Notes under the pieces: model-generated | The model's input: only the letters and a program-made list of their open reading frames with translations | What the model was told of the DNA's origin: nothing | Database searches by the model: none | Source of the DNA: Deinococcus sp. | Lineage (GTDB): Bacteria; Deinococcota; Deinococci; Deinococcales; Deinococcaceae | Reading direction: 5' to 3' | DNA: 59,576 nucleotides | Assembly: GCF_018260555.1 (NCBI RefSeq) | Contig: NZ_JAGLBB010000008.1 | Location: 1 to 59,576, forward strand | Shown here: positions 34,448-44,200 of the stretch, piece after piece | Layout: the number at the start of each line of letters is the position of its first letter | How positions within the stretch are numbered: position 1 is the stretch's first letter | Position numbers and translations under genes: made by a program

Positions 34448-36088
34448 TTACTGTCCGCCGCCGGCGTACTGGCTGAAGCGGAACACGATGAATTCGGCGG
34501 GTTTCACGGGCGCCAGGCCGATTTCGACCTGCAAGACGCCACGGTCGCGGATCTCGTCGGGATTCAGTTCGGCGTCGCACTTCACGTAGAAGGCCTCGCG
34601 GGTGGTGTTGCCGAACAGGGCGCCGTCACGCCAGACGCTGGTCAGGAAGGAGTTGATGTCGCGGCGGATGCGGAACCACAGGTTCTCGTCGTTGGGTTCG
34701 AAGACCGCCCACTGGGTGCCGCGTTCGATGCTCTTCTCGACGTAGTTGAACAGGCGCCTGACCGGCACGTAGCGCCACTGGACGTTGCTGGACAGGGTCC
34801 GGGCGCCCCAGACACGCACGCCCATGCCGGGGAATTCACGGATGCAGTTCACGCCGATGGGGTTCAGGATGTCCTGCTCACTCTTGGTGATCTGCAGGGC
34901 CGGCCCGATAATGCCGCGCAGGACCTCGTTGGCGGGGGCCTTGTGCACGCCGCGTTCCACGTCGCTGCGGGCGTAGATGCCGGCCACGAAGCCGCTGGGC
35001 GGGACCATCATGGGGTTGCCGTCGGGGCCTTCGATCTTGACCCAGGGGTAGTACATGGCCGCGTAACTGGAGTCGAAGTTCGTGTCGACGTTGCGCCACT
35101 GCACCGCCTGCTGGGGGGTCAGGTCCGGCGGCGTGTCAAGCAGCGCGATGCGGTTGGCGTTGCGTTCACAGTGGTCGATCAGAGCGCGCTGCACGGCTTT
35201 CACGCCGTCCGCGCCGATCATGCCGGCCTGGTAGGCGCTCATCAGGTCCGGTACGGCGATCATGCTGACTTCCTCGGCGATTTCGAGACTCTCGATCCCG
35301 CTGCGGCTGTCCACGCTGCCCACGAAGTCCTGGCCCTTGAGTTCGCGGCCCTCCTCGATCACGTTGCTGTGGGCCTGCAGGACGTAACTGCCGACCTCGG
35401 GTGCACGTTCCACGAGGGGGCCGGTGGAGCTGGCTTCCTCGATGATGATCAGGGTGCTTTCCTTGTTGATGACGTCCGCGACGCTGCGGCTGTGCTTCTT
35501 GCCGATCGAGACGTTCGGGAAGGTTTCGGTCACGTCGTTGCGGGTGACGCGCAGCGTGAACAGGCCGTCGCTGCCCTCGTCGGGACCGGCGGGGCCGCCG
35601 TCGGCCGGTTTGCCGTCCTTGCCCTTGGGGGCCTGGTCGGGTTTGACGGGATCGGGGGCCAGGACCTCGATCTGAATGTCGCTCTGGCGGCTGTCGCGGG
35701 CGACGATGCTGAGGCTGGGCACGGCCTTGCTGGCGCGGCTGGGCAGTTGCAGCGGCCGGGCGGCCTCGACGGTGCGTGCGCCCTTGGCGTCCGACTGGTT
35801 AGGCACGAGGCGCACGACGTAGCAGCGCGTACCGCCGTTGTTGAAGTAGGCGTACACGGACTGCGCGAGGTAGGCACCTTCCATGAAGGGGTCGCGCTCG
35901 CCGCCAGCGGTCACGGTTCCGAAGATTTCCTTGAATTTCTGCCAGTTGGCCACGAACACCGGGGTGTTGGCGGGGCCGTTCGGCGCGAAGCCCACGAAAG
36001 CGGCGGTGGTGGTGCTGACACCCTCGATGGGGCGGGGACCGCTCTGGGTTTCTTCGACGTAGACGCCTGGGGACAGGTATTCGGCCAT
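34448..36088 (-). CDS. eCIS contractile tail sheath protein
   Basis: This 546-aa sheath begins with the diagnostic 'YLSPGVYVEE' and has 'GVSTTTAAFVGFAPNGP' in the first 40 residues. The C-terminal domain includes 'WGARTLSSNVQWRYVPVRRLFNYVEKSI' and 'FYVKCDAELNPDEIRDRGVLQVEIGLAPVKPAEFIVFRF'. It forms the contractile cylinder around the tube. A Lys/Asp/Gly/Pro-rich insertion near residue 150 is probably a surface loop. GGAGG precedes the ATG by six bases. It is the first gene of the minus arm and the only sheath gene in the locus, whereas AFP/PVC have more than one. Confidence 0.94.
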   Translation of the reverse strand: MAEYLSPGVYVEETQSGPRPIEGVSTTTAAFVGFAPNGPANTPVFVANWQKFKEIFGTVTAGGERDPFMEGAYLAQSVYAYFNNGGTRCYVVRLVPNQSDAKGARTVEAARPLQLPSRASKAVPSLSIVARDSRQSDIQIEVLAPDPVKPDQAPKGKDGKPADGGPAGPDEGSDGLFTLRVTRNDVTETFPNVSIGKKHSRSVADVINKESTLIIIEEASSTGPLVERAPEVGSYVLQAHSNVIEEGRELKGQDFVGSVDSRSGIESLEIAEEVSMIAVPDLMSAYQAGMIGADGVKAVQRALIDHCERNANRIALLDTPPDLTPQQAVQWRNVDTNFDSSYAAMYYPWVKIEGPDGNPMMVPPSGFVAGIYARSDVERGVHKAPANEVLRGIIGPALQITKSEQDILNPIGVNCIREFPGMGVRVWGARTLSSNVQWRYVPVRRLFNYVEKSIERGTQWAVFEPNDENLWFRIRRDINSFLTSVWRDGALFGNTTREAFYVKCDAELNPDEIRDRGVLQVEIGLAPVKPAEFIVFRFSQYAGGGQ

Positions 36089-36392
36089 TCAGTTCCTCCG
36101 GATAGACAGCAGGGTTGAGGTGGGCGCGCCGGGTCTGGCGGCACCCTCGGGTTGTGAGATACCCAACATCGCAGACTGCCCGCACCGACTCAAGCGAACT
36201 TGAGCAGACACAGGCGGAGGGGCCGTCCTATACTGACCAGTCATTGATTCAGAGTCGAGGCCGAAACTTGAAGAATAGTGTTGCAGAACAAAAAATTTCA
36301 GTGCAAAACTCCACAGGCTGCCCACTGGGGGGGGCCGGCGAGAGGCTACCGGACTCGCTGTTTCCAGGCCGGTGCGGGCAGGGGTTGGGCCC
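36089..36392. promoter_or_regulatory. Divergent promoter region of the eCIS arms
   Basis: This spacer is AT-rich for the window. On the plus strand a -35-like CAGACA (36205-36210) lies 18 bp from TATACT (36229-36234), the same spacing as in the Zn ATPase promoter. A perfect CTCAAG-cgaa-CTTGAG palindrome (36189-36204) sits just upstream and could be an operator for both arms. A tract of A residues follows at 36290-36296. The minus-arm promoter was not resolved. Confidence 0.5.
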
Positions 36393-37304
36393 GTGATCGA
36401 CGAGGTCCAGCAGTCCCTGAAGGAGCTTGTCTATACCGAGGCGTCCCTGCCGCGTGACGCGCTCGACATCCGTTTCGCGGCCCCCACACCGTCCTGGGTG
36501 TCGGGCCTGACACGCCCCACCCTGAACTTCTTCATGCACGACCTGCGCGAGAACGCCTCGCTGCGGTCCATGGAATTCACGAACGGTCACAGCGGTCTGG
36601 GCGTGACCCGCACCCTGGCCCCGCGCCGCATGGACCTGCGTTTTCTGGTCACGGTGTTCTTCAAGGCGCAACTGGACGAACTGGGCCGCGACGAGTGGCA
36701 GGTGCTGTGGCGCGTGCTGGCCGCCCTGATGCGCCAGGACGAATGGGAGGACCGCTACCTGCCGGCCGCCGCCCGTGACACGGGACTGGGCATCCTGGGC
36801 CTGATCACGCCCGGTGACGCCAGCGGCGGTGTGTTCAGCAGTCTGGGACAGACCGTCCGGCCCCACCTGAACTACACGGTGACGGTCCCGCTCGATCTGG
36901 GCGTCACGACCCGCTCCCCGATGGTCCTGGAACGCGACCTGAGTTTCCGCGCGCAGGCCACACCCGGCGAGCAACCTCCCGTCTCCCGCCGCGTACGGAG
37001 CAGCTGGCAGCTGCTGGATGAACTCGGGCAGCCCATCGCGGACGCCCTGGTACGCAGCGAGGGCAGCGGCGACGGCAGTGGCGCGCGCGCCTTCAGTGAC
37101 GAGGCGGGCGTCGTGCACCTGAACGCCAGCCGCAGCGAGGTCCGCTTCCTGAAGGTCCTGACCCTCGACGGCCGCGCGCTTCGGCTGCCGGCGCACGACG
37201 CCCCGCCTGCGCATGATCCCGCCGGTCCGGGTACCGCCGGGCTGAATTCCGCTGGGCCGCGCGCCCTGCCCGCCGACGCCCCCGGCGGTCCGGTGAGCCG
37301 ATGA
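36393..37304 (+). CDS. eCIS DUF4255 protein (Pvc16/Afp16-like tail terminator)
   Basis: This protein of about 303 aa starts at GTG 36393, just where DUF4255 proteins begin ('VIDEVQQSLKELV'); an in-frame GTG at 36372 is the alternative. It contains 'SGLTRPTLNFFMHDLRENASLRSMEF' and 'RMDLRFLVTVFF', the family core. It caps the distal end of tube and sheath and sets tube length in related systems. A Pro/Gly-rich C-terminal tail of about 50 residues follows a carboxypeptidase-regulatory-like beta module. It opens the plus arm. Confidence 0.87.
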   Translation: MIDEVQQSLKELVYTEASLPRDALDIRFAAPTPSWVSGLTRPTLNFFMHDLRENASLRSMEFTNGHSGLGVTRTLAPRRMDLRFLVTVFFKAQLDELGRDEWQVLWRVLAALMRQDEWEDRYLPAAARDTGLGILGLITPGDASGGVFSSLGQTVRPHLNYTVTVPLDLGVTTRSPMVLERDLSFRAQATPGEQPPVSRRVRSSWQLLDELGQPIADALVRSEGSGDGSGARAFSDEAGVVHLNASRSEVRFLKVLTLDGRALRLPAHDAPPAHDPAGPGTAGLNSAGPRALPADAPGGPVSR

Positions 37305-37335
37305 GCAGGAAGTGCCCGGGCGCAAGCCAGGCGCA

Positions 37336-37473
37336 ATGTCGCCCACGGACTGGCCCGCCGTGAGCTTCAGTGCCGCCGATCCCACCTGGCCTGACCCGGC
37401 CTCCGCCCTTCCCGGTTCCGCTCTCAACTGGCCCGCCCTGCGCCGCGCGCAGGACACAGGAGGCCCCCGGTGA
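37336..37473 (+). CDS. Possible 45-aa protein between cap and gp25 genes
   Basis: A short frame is rich in Trp and Pro ('DWPAVSFSAADPTWPDP') and ends in a GTGA overlap with the gp25 start. The tight overlap and position favour a real small gene, but there is no clear ribosome-binding site and no recognised family. Confidence 0.35.
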   Translation: MSPTDWPAVSFSAADPTWPDPASALPGSALNWPALRRAQDTGGPR

Positions 37474-37982
37474 CCCAGTCCAGACTTCCCACCCAGCCTG
37501 CCTCGCCGTCGGCCCCTTCCCAGGTGCCCCGCCCAGGGGGACAGGTGCAGGCCGCGCAGACCAGCGTCGCGCGGGCCGCCAACCCCGGTCGCGACCGGGC
37601 CGACGTGCTGGGAACCGGCGTGGCCTTCCCGATCGGCGTGAACCCGCGCGGACAGCTGGCCATGGTGTCCGGCGAGCGGGCCGTGACCCAGGCGATCCTG
37701 AGCCTGCTGATGACCGCGCGCGGCCAGCGGGTCATGCGCCCCGAGTACGGCTGCCGCATTCACGAACTGGTGTTCGCGCCCGGCGACGCCACCACCCTGG
37801 GCCTCGCGTCCTACTACGTCGACGAGGCCCTGCGGACCTGGGAGCCCCGCATCGAGGTCGATCAGGTCGAAGCGCAACTGGACGCGCAGGACACCGCCCG
37901 CATCGTCGTGGATATCCGCTACCGCCTGAAAGACAACCCGGAGCCCCGCTCGCTGGTCTTCCCGTTCTACCGCTCGCTGTAA
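37470..37982 (+). CDS. eCIS baseplate wedge protein, gp25/GPW family
   Basis: This 170-aa protein has a gp25 core (residues about 50-170): 'GVAFPIGVNPRGQLAMVSGERAVTQAILSLLMTARGQRVMRPEYGCRIHELVF'. It links the baseplate to the first sheath ring. A Pro/Gln-rich 40-residue leader precedes the domain. It has a GTG start. It matches Afp9/Pvc9 in order, directly before the baseplate J protein. Confidence 0.92.
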   Translation: MTQSRLPTQPASPSAPSQVPRPGGQVQAAQTSVARAANPGRDRADVLGTGVAFPIGVNPRGQLAMVSGERAVTQAILSLLMTARGQRVMRPEYGCRIHELVFAPGDATTLGLASYYVDEALRTWEPRIEVDQVEAQLDAQDTARIVVDIRYRLKDNPEPRSLVFPFYRSL

Positions 37983-38085
37983 CCCCCGCTCCCCAGGCCC
38001 CGCCCTACTGCACCCGACCCAACCGACCCCGAACCAACCGGGCCGCCGCGCCCGCCTCAACTTTCCTCACCCTGGAGACCCCGCC

Positions 38086-40215
38086 GTGCCCTTACCGACC
38101 GTGAACCTCGACGACCGACGCTTCGACGACATTCTCGACGAGGCGCGCCGGCTGATTCCGCAGTACTGCCCGGAATGGACCGACCACAACGCCAGCGACC
38201 CCGGTATCGCCATCATCGAGATCTTCGCCTGGATGACCGACCTGCTGCTCTACCGCGTCAATCAGGTGCCGGATAAACTCCTGATCGCGTTCCTGGACAT
38301 GATCGGTGTGCAACTCGCCCCGCCCCGCGCGGCCGTCGCGCCCGTCACGTTCTACCTCAGCGCCCCGCAGGACACGCCGCTGGCCATCGCGGCCGGGACC
38401 GAGGTCGCCACGCTGCGGACCGAGGTGAACGAGGCGATCGTGTTCTCCACCGACCGCGGCGGCGTGGTCCGCCCGCCCACCCTGCTGGGTCTGTTCAGCG
38501 CGAACACCCTGGCGCAGGTGCGGATGGACAGTGACGGACTGACCGGCGCGGATGGAGGCGTCACCGCCGGGACCGGTCCGGGCGGCGCGGGCACCCGGCA
38601 TGACCTGGCGCAACTGGGCCTGCCGGGGCACCGGTTTCCGATCTTCCAGCCGGAACCGCGTCCCGGTGACGCGCTGTTCGTGCAGCTGGCCGGGGATCAC
38701 AGTGACCACGTGCTGGCCCTGACCTTCGGCGTGGAACTCGCGGGCGGGGCGGGCGTGAACCCCAACCATCCGCCGTACGTGTGGGAGGCGTGGCAGGGCG
38801 GCGTGGGCCGCTGGGCGACGTGCGAGGTCGAGTACGACGGCACCCAGGCCTTCAACGTGAGCGGCGAACTGATTCTGCGGCTGCCTGCCATGCGTGAGGG
38901 CGTGTTCTTCGACACCAGCGGCTACTGGCTGCGCTGCCGCCTGACGAACGAACAGATGCACGCCGGGTACAAGGTCAGCCCGGACCTTGAAACCTTGCAG
39001 ATCGACGCCCGCGGCGTCACGGTGCCTGCCCGGCACGCGACCATCGTGCGCAGCGAACTGCTGGGGCAGAGCAGCGGCGTGCCGGGCGGGCGGTTCCGGC
39101 TGCTGCACGGCCCGGTCCTGAACCTCGACCCGGAACGCGACGTGATCGAGGTCATGACACCGGAAGGCGACGCGCACCTGTACGCTCCGGTCACGGACTT
39201 CTCGGCGTCCACGCCGGACGACCGGCACTTCACGCTCGACACGGGCAGCGGCGAGGTGTCCTTCGGTCCCAGCATTCTGCAACCCGACGGCAGCGTGTAC
39301 CGCTTCGGCGCGGTGCCGGCGCAGGACGCCACGGTCCGCATGCGCCGCTACCAGTACGGCGGCGGGGCCAGCGGTAACGTCCCGGCCCGCACGTTGACCG
39401 TCCTGAAAAGCAGCATTCCGTACGTGGCCCGCGTGACCAACCACGCCCCGGCCGCCGGGGGCCGCAACGGGCAACTGCTCGAGGACGCCATTCAGCGCGT
39501 GCCGACGCTGCTGCACACCCGCACCCGCGCCGTCACCGCCGACGATTACGAGCACCTGGCGGCGCAGGTTCCGGGCGTCGCCCGCGCGCGCAGCGTCACG
39601 CCGAACATGGCCACGCCCGGACAGACCTACCCGGGTCAGTTGCGCGCCCTGAACGTTCCGCCTGGACAGGTGACACTGGCCATCCTGCCCAGCGTGTCCT
39701 TCGAGGATCAGATCGTGCGCGGCGACGACAGCGCCGACCCCTTCGCGCCGCTGACCGGACGGATCGCGCCGGAACGCCTGACCCTGAGCGCCGAACTGAG
39801 AAGCGCCGTGCAGGAGGACCTGGACCTGCGCCGCCCGGTCGGCACGACCCTGGACCTGCGCGCCCCGCAGTACGTGTGGGTCAGCGTGACCGCCACCATC
39901 CGCGCGTACGCCGGGGCCAGCCGCCCCGCCCGTGAGGACGTGCGCCGCCGCGCCACCCAGGCGCTGTACGGGTACCTGAACCCCTACACGGGCGGCCCGG
40001 ACGGGCGCGGCTGGCCGTTCGGGCGGACCCTGAGCCTCAGCGAACTGTACGGCCTGCTGCGCGGCGTGAGCGGCGTGGAAGTCGCCGAGGACGTGCAGGT
40101 CGTGCTGACCGAACCCGGCCAGCCTCAGCAGCGGGAAACCATCACCGGTAGCCTGCCGCTGCCCCCGCAGGCGCTGATCGTGTCGGACGTTCACCACGTG
40201 CGGGTGGATCACTGA
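38086..40215 (+). CDS. eCIS baseplate J-like wedge protein (gp47/Afp11-like)
   Basis: This 709-aa baseplate protein begins 'VNLDDRRFDDILDEARRLIPQYCPEWTDHNASDPGIAIIEIFAWMTDLLLYRVNQVPD' in pattern, the hallmark of putative baseplate assembly proteins. Its C-terminal gpJ domain includes 'VTADDYEHLAAQVPGVARARSV' and a region from 'YVWVSVTATIRAYAG' on. It forms the wedge ring around the hub. GTG start; its TGA overlaps the next ATG (TGATG), so it is translationally coupled to the FHA-tail fusion. Confidence 0.92.
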   Translation: MPLPTVNLDDRRFDDILDEARRLIPQYCPEWTDHNASDPGIAIIEIFAWMTDLLLYRVNQVPDKLLIAFLDMIGVQLAPPRAAVAPVTFYLSAPQDTPLAIAAGTEVATLRTEVNEAIVFSTDRGGVVRPPTLLGLFSANTLAQVRMDSDGLTGADGGVTAGTGPGGAGTRHDLAQLGLPGHRFPIFQPEPRPGDALFVQLAGDHSDHVLALTFGVELAGGAGVNPNHPPYVWEAWQGGVGRWATCEVEYDGTQAFNVSGELILRLPAMREGVFFDTSGYWLRCRLTNEQMHAGYKVSPDLETLQIDARGVTVPARHATIVRSELLGQSSGVPGGRFRLLHGPVLNLDPERDVIEVMTPEGDAHLYAPVTDFSASTPDDRHFTLDTGSGEVSFGPSILQPDGSVYRFGAVPAQDATVRMRRYQYGGGASGNVPARTLTVLKSSIPYVARVTNHAPAAGGRNGQLLEDAIQRVPTLLHTRTRAVTADDYEHLAAQVPGVARARSVTPNMATPGQTYPGQLRALNVPPGQVTLAILPSVSFEDQIVRGDDSADPFAPLTGRIAPERLTLSAELRSAVQEDLDLRRPVGTTLDLRAPQYVWVSVTATIRAYAGASRPAREDVRRRATQALYGYLNPYTGGPDGRGWPFGRTLSLSELYGLLRGVSGVEVAEDVQVVLTEPGQPQQRETITGSLPLPPQALIVSDVHHVRVDH

Positions 40216-41231
40216 TGCCGCAACTTCAGGTCCGGCAGCGCGGGGACGTGCTGCGCACCCTGAACCTCGGGATGCGCCAGCTGTCCATCGGCAGAACGCC
40301 CGACAACGGCCTGCCGCTGCGGGACCCGTCTGTGGCCGTGCGGCACGCCGAGATCAGCGTGGAGGGCGGCGCGCTGCTGCTAACCGATCTGACCGGCGGC
40401 GAGGCCTCCACCTTCGTGAACGGGCACCGCCTGACCCCCCACCAGCCCTGGCGTCTGGAGCACGGCGACGAGATCCAGATCGGGCCGTTCACGGTCGCGT
40501 TCCTCAGCGAGTCGGCCGCCTTGCCCCCCGAGGCCCCACAGGGACGCACCGACGTGCAGGGCACCCTGGCCGCCCACCCGGCCCGGCCTCCCATCCCGAC
40601 CTTTCCGGCCCCGCGGCCCCCCCTGGGCGGCCCGGCGCTGTACACGTCGTTCCTGCCGCCTTACTTTCAGGAATCCGAGTTCCTGGGCCGCTTCCTGAAA
40701 ATCCTGGAGAGCGTCTGGGAGCCCATGCAGCGCCGCCAGGACAGCGTGGACCTGCACTTTGATCCGCGCGTATCGCCGCCGCAACTGCTCGGCTGGATGG
40801 CCGGGTGGCTGGGCGTGCCCCTGGACCCGCACTGGCCCGAGGCCCGGCAGCGGGCGTGGCTGCGCGAGGCGGTCACGCTGTACCGCTGGCGCGGCACCCG
40901 CTACGGCCTGAGCCGCGCCCTGGAGACCGTGTTCGGCCTGACGCCTGTGCTGAGCGAGGACTCCGCGCAGCCGCACACGCTGCGCGTCACGCTGCTCGAC
41001 TCGCTGGACGGCGACGACACCGCCAGCCGCGAGACCATCACCGCCTTCGTGCAGCGTCACGCCCCGGCGCACACGCAGGTCACGGTAGAATTCGTGGACA
41101 CGCCCCCAGCCCAGAGCGCAGCCCTAGACCAGAGACCCGCCCCAGACCAGACCCCAGACCAGACCCCAGCCCCCACCACTCCGCCACCCTCGCCCAGTGG
41201 GCCGGGCGGCCCGCAGGCAGGTGCCGCATGA
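40215..41231 (+). CDS. FHA domain fused to phage tail protein I domain (eCIS baseplate)
   Basis: This 338-aa protein has residues about 1-95 as a forkhead-associated phosphothreonine-binding domain ('LSIGRTPDNGLPL', 'AVRHAEISVEG', 'TFVNGHRL', 'LEHGDEIQIG'). Residues about 140-260 match the tail protein I / gp53-wedge family ('FLPPYFQ', 'FDPRVSPPQLLGWMAGWLGVPLD', 'YRWRGTRYGLSRALE'). A Pro/Gln-rich tail repeating PDQTP ends it. It overlaps the kinase-like gene by ATGA. The fusion puts a phospho-reader on the baseplate, which implies control by phosphorylation; that is inference. Confidence 0.85.
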   Translation: MPQLQVRQRGDVLRTLNLGMRQLSIGRTPDNGLPLRDPSVAVRHAEISVEGGALLLTDLTGGEASTFVNGHRLTPHQPWRLEHGDEIQIGPFTVAFLSESAALPPEAPQGRTDVQGTLAAHPARPPIPTFPAPRPPLGGPALYTSFLPPYFQESEFLGRFLKILESVWEPMQRRQDSVDLHFDPRVSPPQLLGWMAGWLGVPLDPHWPEARQRAWLREAVTLYRWRGTRYGLSRALETVFGLTPVLSEDSAQPHTLRVTLLDSLDGDDTASRETITAFVQRHAPAHTQVTVEFVDTPPAQSAALDQRPAPDQTPDQTPAPTTPPPSPSGPGGPQAGAA

Positions 41232-44200
41232 CCGACCGCATCTTCCACCACTACCAGTTAGGACGGCTGCTCGGGGGCGGCTGGCTCGGGCCGGTCCACG
41301 CGGCCGCCGACCTCGACGAGAACCGCGAGGTCGCCCTGCGCGTTCTGGACGACGCCAGCAGCGGTCAGTCCTTCCTGATCATGCAGCTTGAGCGGCTGCT
41401 GCTGAAAGTCGGCTCATTGCGCCACCCGAACATCCTGCCCACCGGGGCCCTGGAGCAGCGGGAGCGGCGCGCCTTCTACGCCATGGACATGGGCCAGCAG
41501 GGCAGTGCGCGCCAGCTTCTGCAGGGGCCGGCCCGCGCCGCGCAGCCGCTACCGGTCGTGACGGCCGTGGACCTGATCCGCCAGGCGGCCGTAGGGCTGG
41601 CGCACGCGCACGACCAGGGCCTGATGCACGGCAACCTGAAACCCGAGAACCTGATCTTGCAACCTGGCCGGACCCTGCTGGGCCACACCGGGTACGGCAC
41701 GCAACTCTCGGATTTCGGGCTGGCCGAACTGCGCGCCGGGAGTTACGGCACGCACGACCGCGCCGTCGTGAACGCCCTGGCGTACATGAGCCCCGAGCAG
41801 TGCCGGGGGATCCGCAACGAGCTGCGCACCGACCTGTACGCGCTCGGCCTGATTCTGTACGAACTGCTGACCGGACTGGTGCCCTTCGACATCCGCGACG
41901 CAGCCGAGGCGCTCGAGAAACACCAGCACGTCGCGCCCCGGCAGCCCAGCCTGCTGCGCCCCGACCTGCCTCCGGCCCTCGAGGAGATCATCCTGACCTG
42001 CCTCGCCAAGGACCCCGGGGACCGCTACGTCAGCGCGCAGGCGCTGGAAGCGCCGTTGCAGGAAGTCCTGAACACCCTGATGCCCGGCGGGCCGGAACCC
42101 ACCGTGCGCCTCAGCGCCCTGCCGGTCATGCCGCCCGCGCCGACCCTGGACGGACACGCCAGCGGCCCGGAACCGACCCTGCTGGTGTTCAGCGAACGCC
42201 TGGAACTGCTGCGCAGCGACCCGGTCACGCAGGCCAGTTTCACGGTGGGCCGCGCGCCGGACAACGTCGTGAAACTCGAGCACGTCGGCGTGAGCCGTCA
42301 TCACCTGAACGTGGAATGCACGGGCGGGCAGGCGCACGTGACCGAACTGACCGCCACGAACGGCACCGTCATGGACGGCCTGCCCCTGACGCCCATGACC
42401 CGCCTGCGCTGGCCGTACCGCACGCCGCTCTACCTGCGGCCCTACTGGCTGGTTCTGCTGGAACCGCAGCAGGCCCCGGCGCGGCCCCGCATCGTCGTGA
42501 AACCCGAACGGGACCGCGTGACCCTCACGCCCGGTACGCCCCTGACCCTGCACGTCATGCTGGCGAACACTGGCCCCACCGTGGATCACTTCCGGGTGGA
42601 CCTGCGCGGCATTCCGGCCGAGTGGGTGCAGGGCGCACACACTGAAGTGCAGTTGAACCCCGGTATGCAGGGGGGCGCGACCCTGACCCTGCTGGCCCCC
42701 CGCCACAGCAACAGTCGTGCCGGGGAGTACGACGTGACCGTCGTAGCCCACTCGCGCGAGGACCCCACGCAGACCGGACAGGCTCCGCTGGCCGTGACGG
42801 TTGCGCCCTTTCGTGAACTGGTCGCCACCATGCTGCCCCCGCTGCGCCGTACGTGGCGGCACGCGCGCTACACGGTGCGGCTGGAAAACCGTGGCAACAC
42901 CGACGAGACGTACCACCCGCGCCTGCGGGACAACGAGGGGCAACTGCGGATCCTGCCGCGCCTGCAGGACCTGATGACGGTTCCGCAGGTCGCGACCACC
43001 GGGATGCCGGTCGATCCGACCCAGCTGGCGCGCGAAACGGCCCGGCAGGCGACCGCCGAGGCCCGGCACGCCGCCATGGCCGCCGCCCGTCAGGCCGTGC
43101 AGGGCCAGGGTCGCATCCGCGTGACCGACCTGCCCACCCGCCTGCCCCTGAGTGCCGGGCAGAGCACAGAGGAAACCCTGAAGGTGCGGGTGCCGCTGCG
43201 CTGGCTGGGCGCGGTCACGCAGCATCAGATGCACGTGGACGTCTTCCCGGAACTTCCGGGCGGTGAGAGCGGCGAACACCCGGCCGCGCACGCCGCCGCC
43301 GAACTGAACCACCTGCCGCTGATCCCGCTGTGGATGCTGCCCATCGTGCTGATCCTGCTGGGCGTGCTGATCTGGCTGCTGACCCGCCCGCCGCAGATCA
43401 CGCAGTTCGACCGGGCCGACAGTAACACCGTCGTGCGGCCCGGCACGCCGTTTACGCTGCGCTGGGACACCCAGAACGCCACCCGCGTGACCATCCCGGA
43501 GCTGGGCGCGGCGGGCCGCAGCCTACCGCGCGACGGTCAACTGACCGTGCCCGGCATCACCCGCGACCAGAAGTACACCCTGACCGCCCGCTCGCTGCTG
43601 GGCCGCACCGTGATCAACGCGCAGACCGTGCAGGCCCGCTTCGACCGCCCGGAAATCCAGGCCTTCGAGGTCACGCCCGCACGCGTCGCCGGGAACCAGA
43701 AGGTCACCATCCGCTGGCAGGTGCTGAACGCGCAGCAGGTGACCATCAGTGAACTCGGGAAGGTGCCGGCCAGCGGCACGCGCACCTTCTCGCCCAGCCG
43801 CGACACGACCTTCACCCTGACCGCGCAGAACGGCACCGAACGCGAGACCGACGCCCGCAGCGTCACGGTGCTCGGGCCGCAGGTCAAGACCTTCAAACTG
43901 GAACCCGCCGAAATCGAGCGGGGCGGCAGCGCCGTCCTGTCCTGGGACGTGCAGAACGCCAGCACGGTCATGATCGAGGGCCTGGGCATCGTGACCGCCA
44001 AGGGGAAAAAGACCGTCAAGCCGCGCGAATCCATCAGTTACACCATCACGGCCAGCGGCGCGAACAACCTGACGAACAGCGCCAACGCCCGCCTGGAAAT
44101 CACCTCGCCCGCCCCGGAATTCCTGGACTTCGAGGTCAGCCCCAGCCCCGTGCGCTCGGATCAGGACTTCACGATCCGCTGGAAGACCAAGAACGCCAGC

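Noticed and set aside
36249..38060. 603-aa antisense frame over the DUF4255 and gp25 genes
   Set aside because: Covers two recognised genes on the other strand and has shadow-like Gly/Arg/Gln composition.
38092..40212. 706-aa antisense frame opposite the baseplate J gene
   Set aside because: His/Gly/Arg/Val-rich shadow of a well-supported coding frame in GC-rich DNA; no domain pattern.
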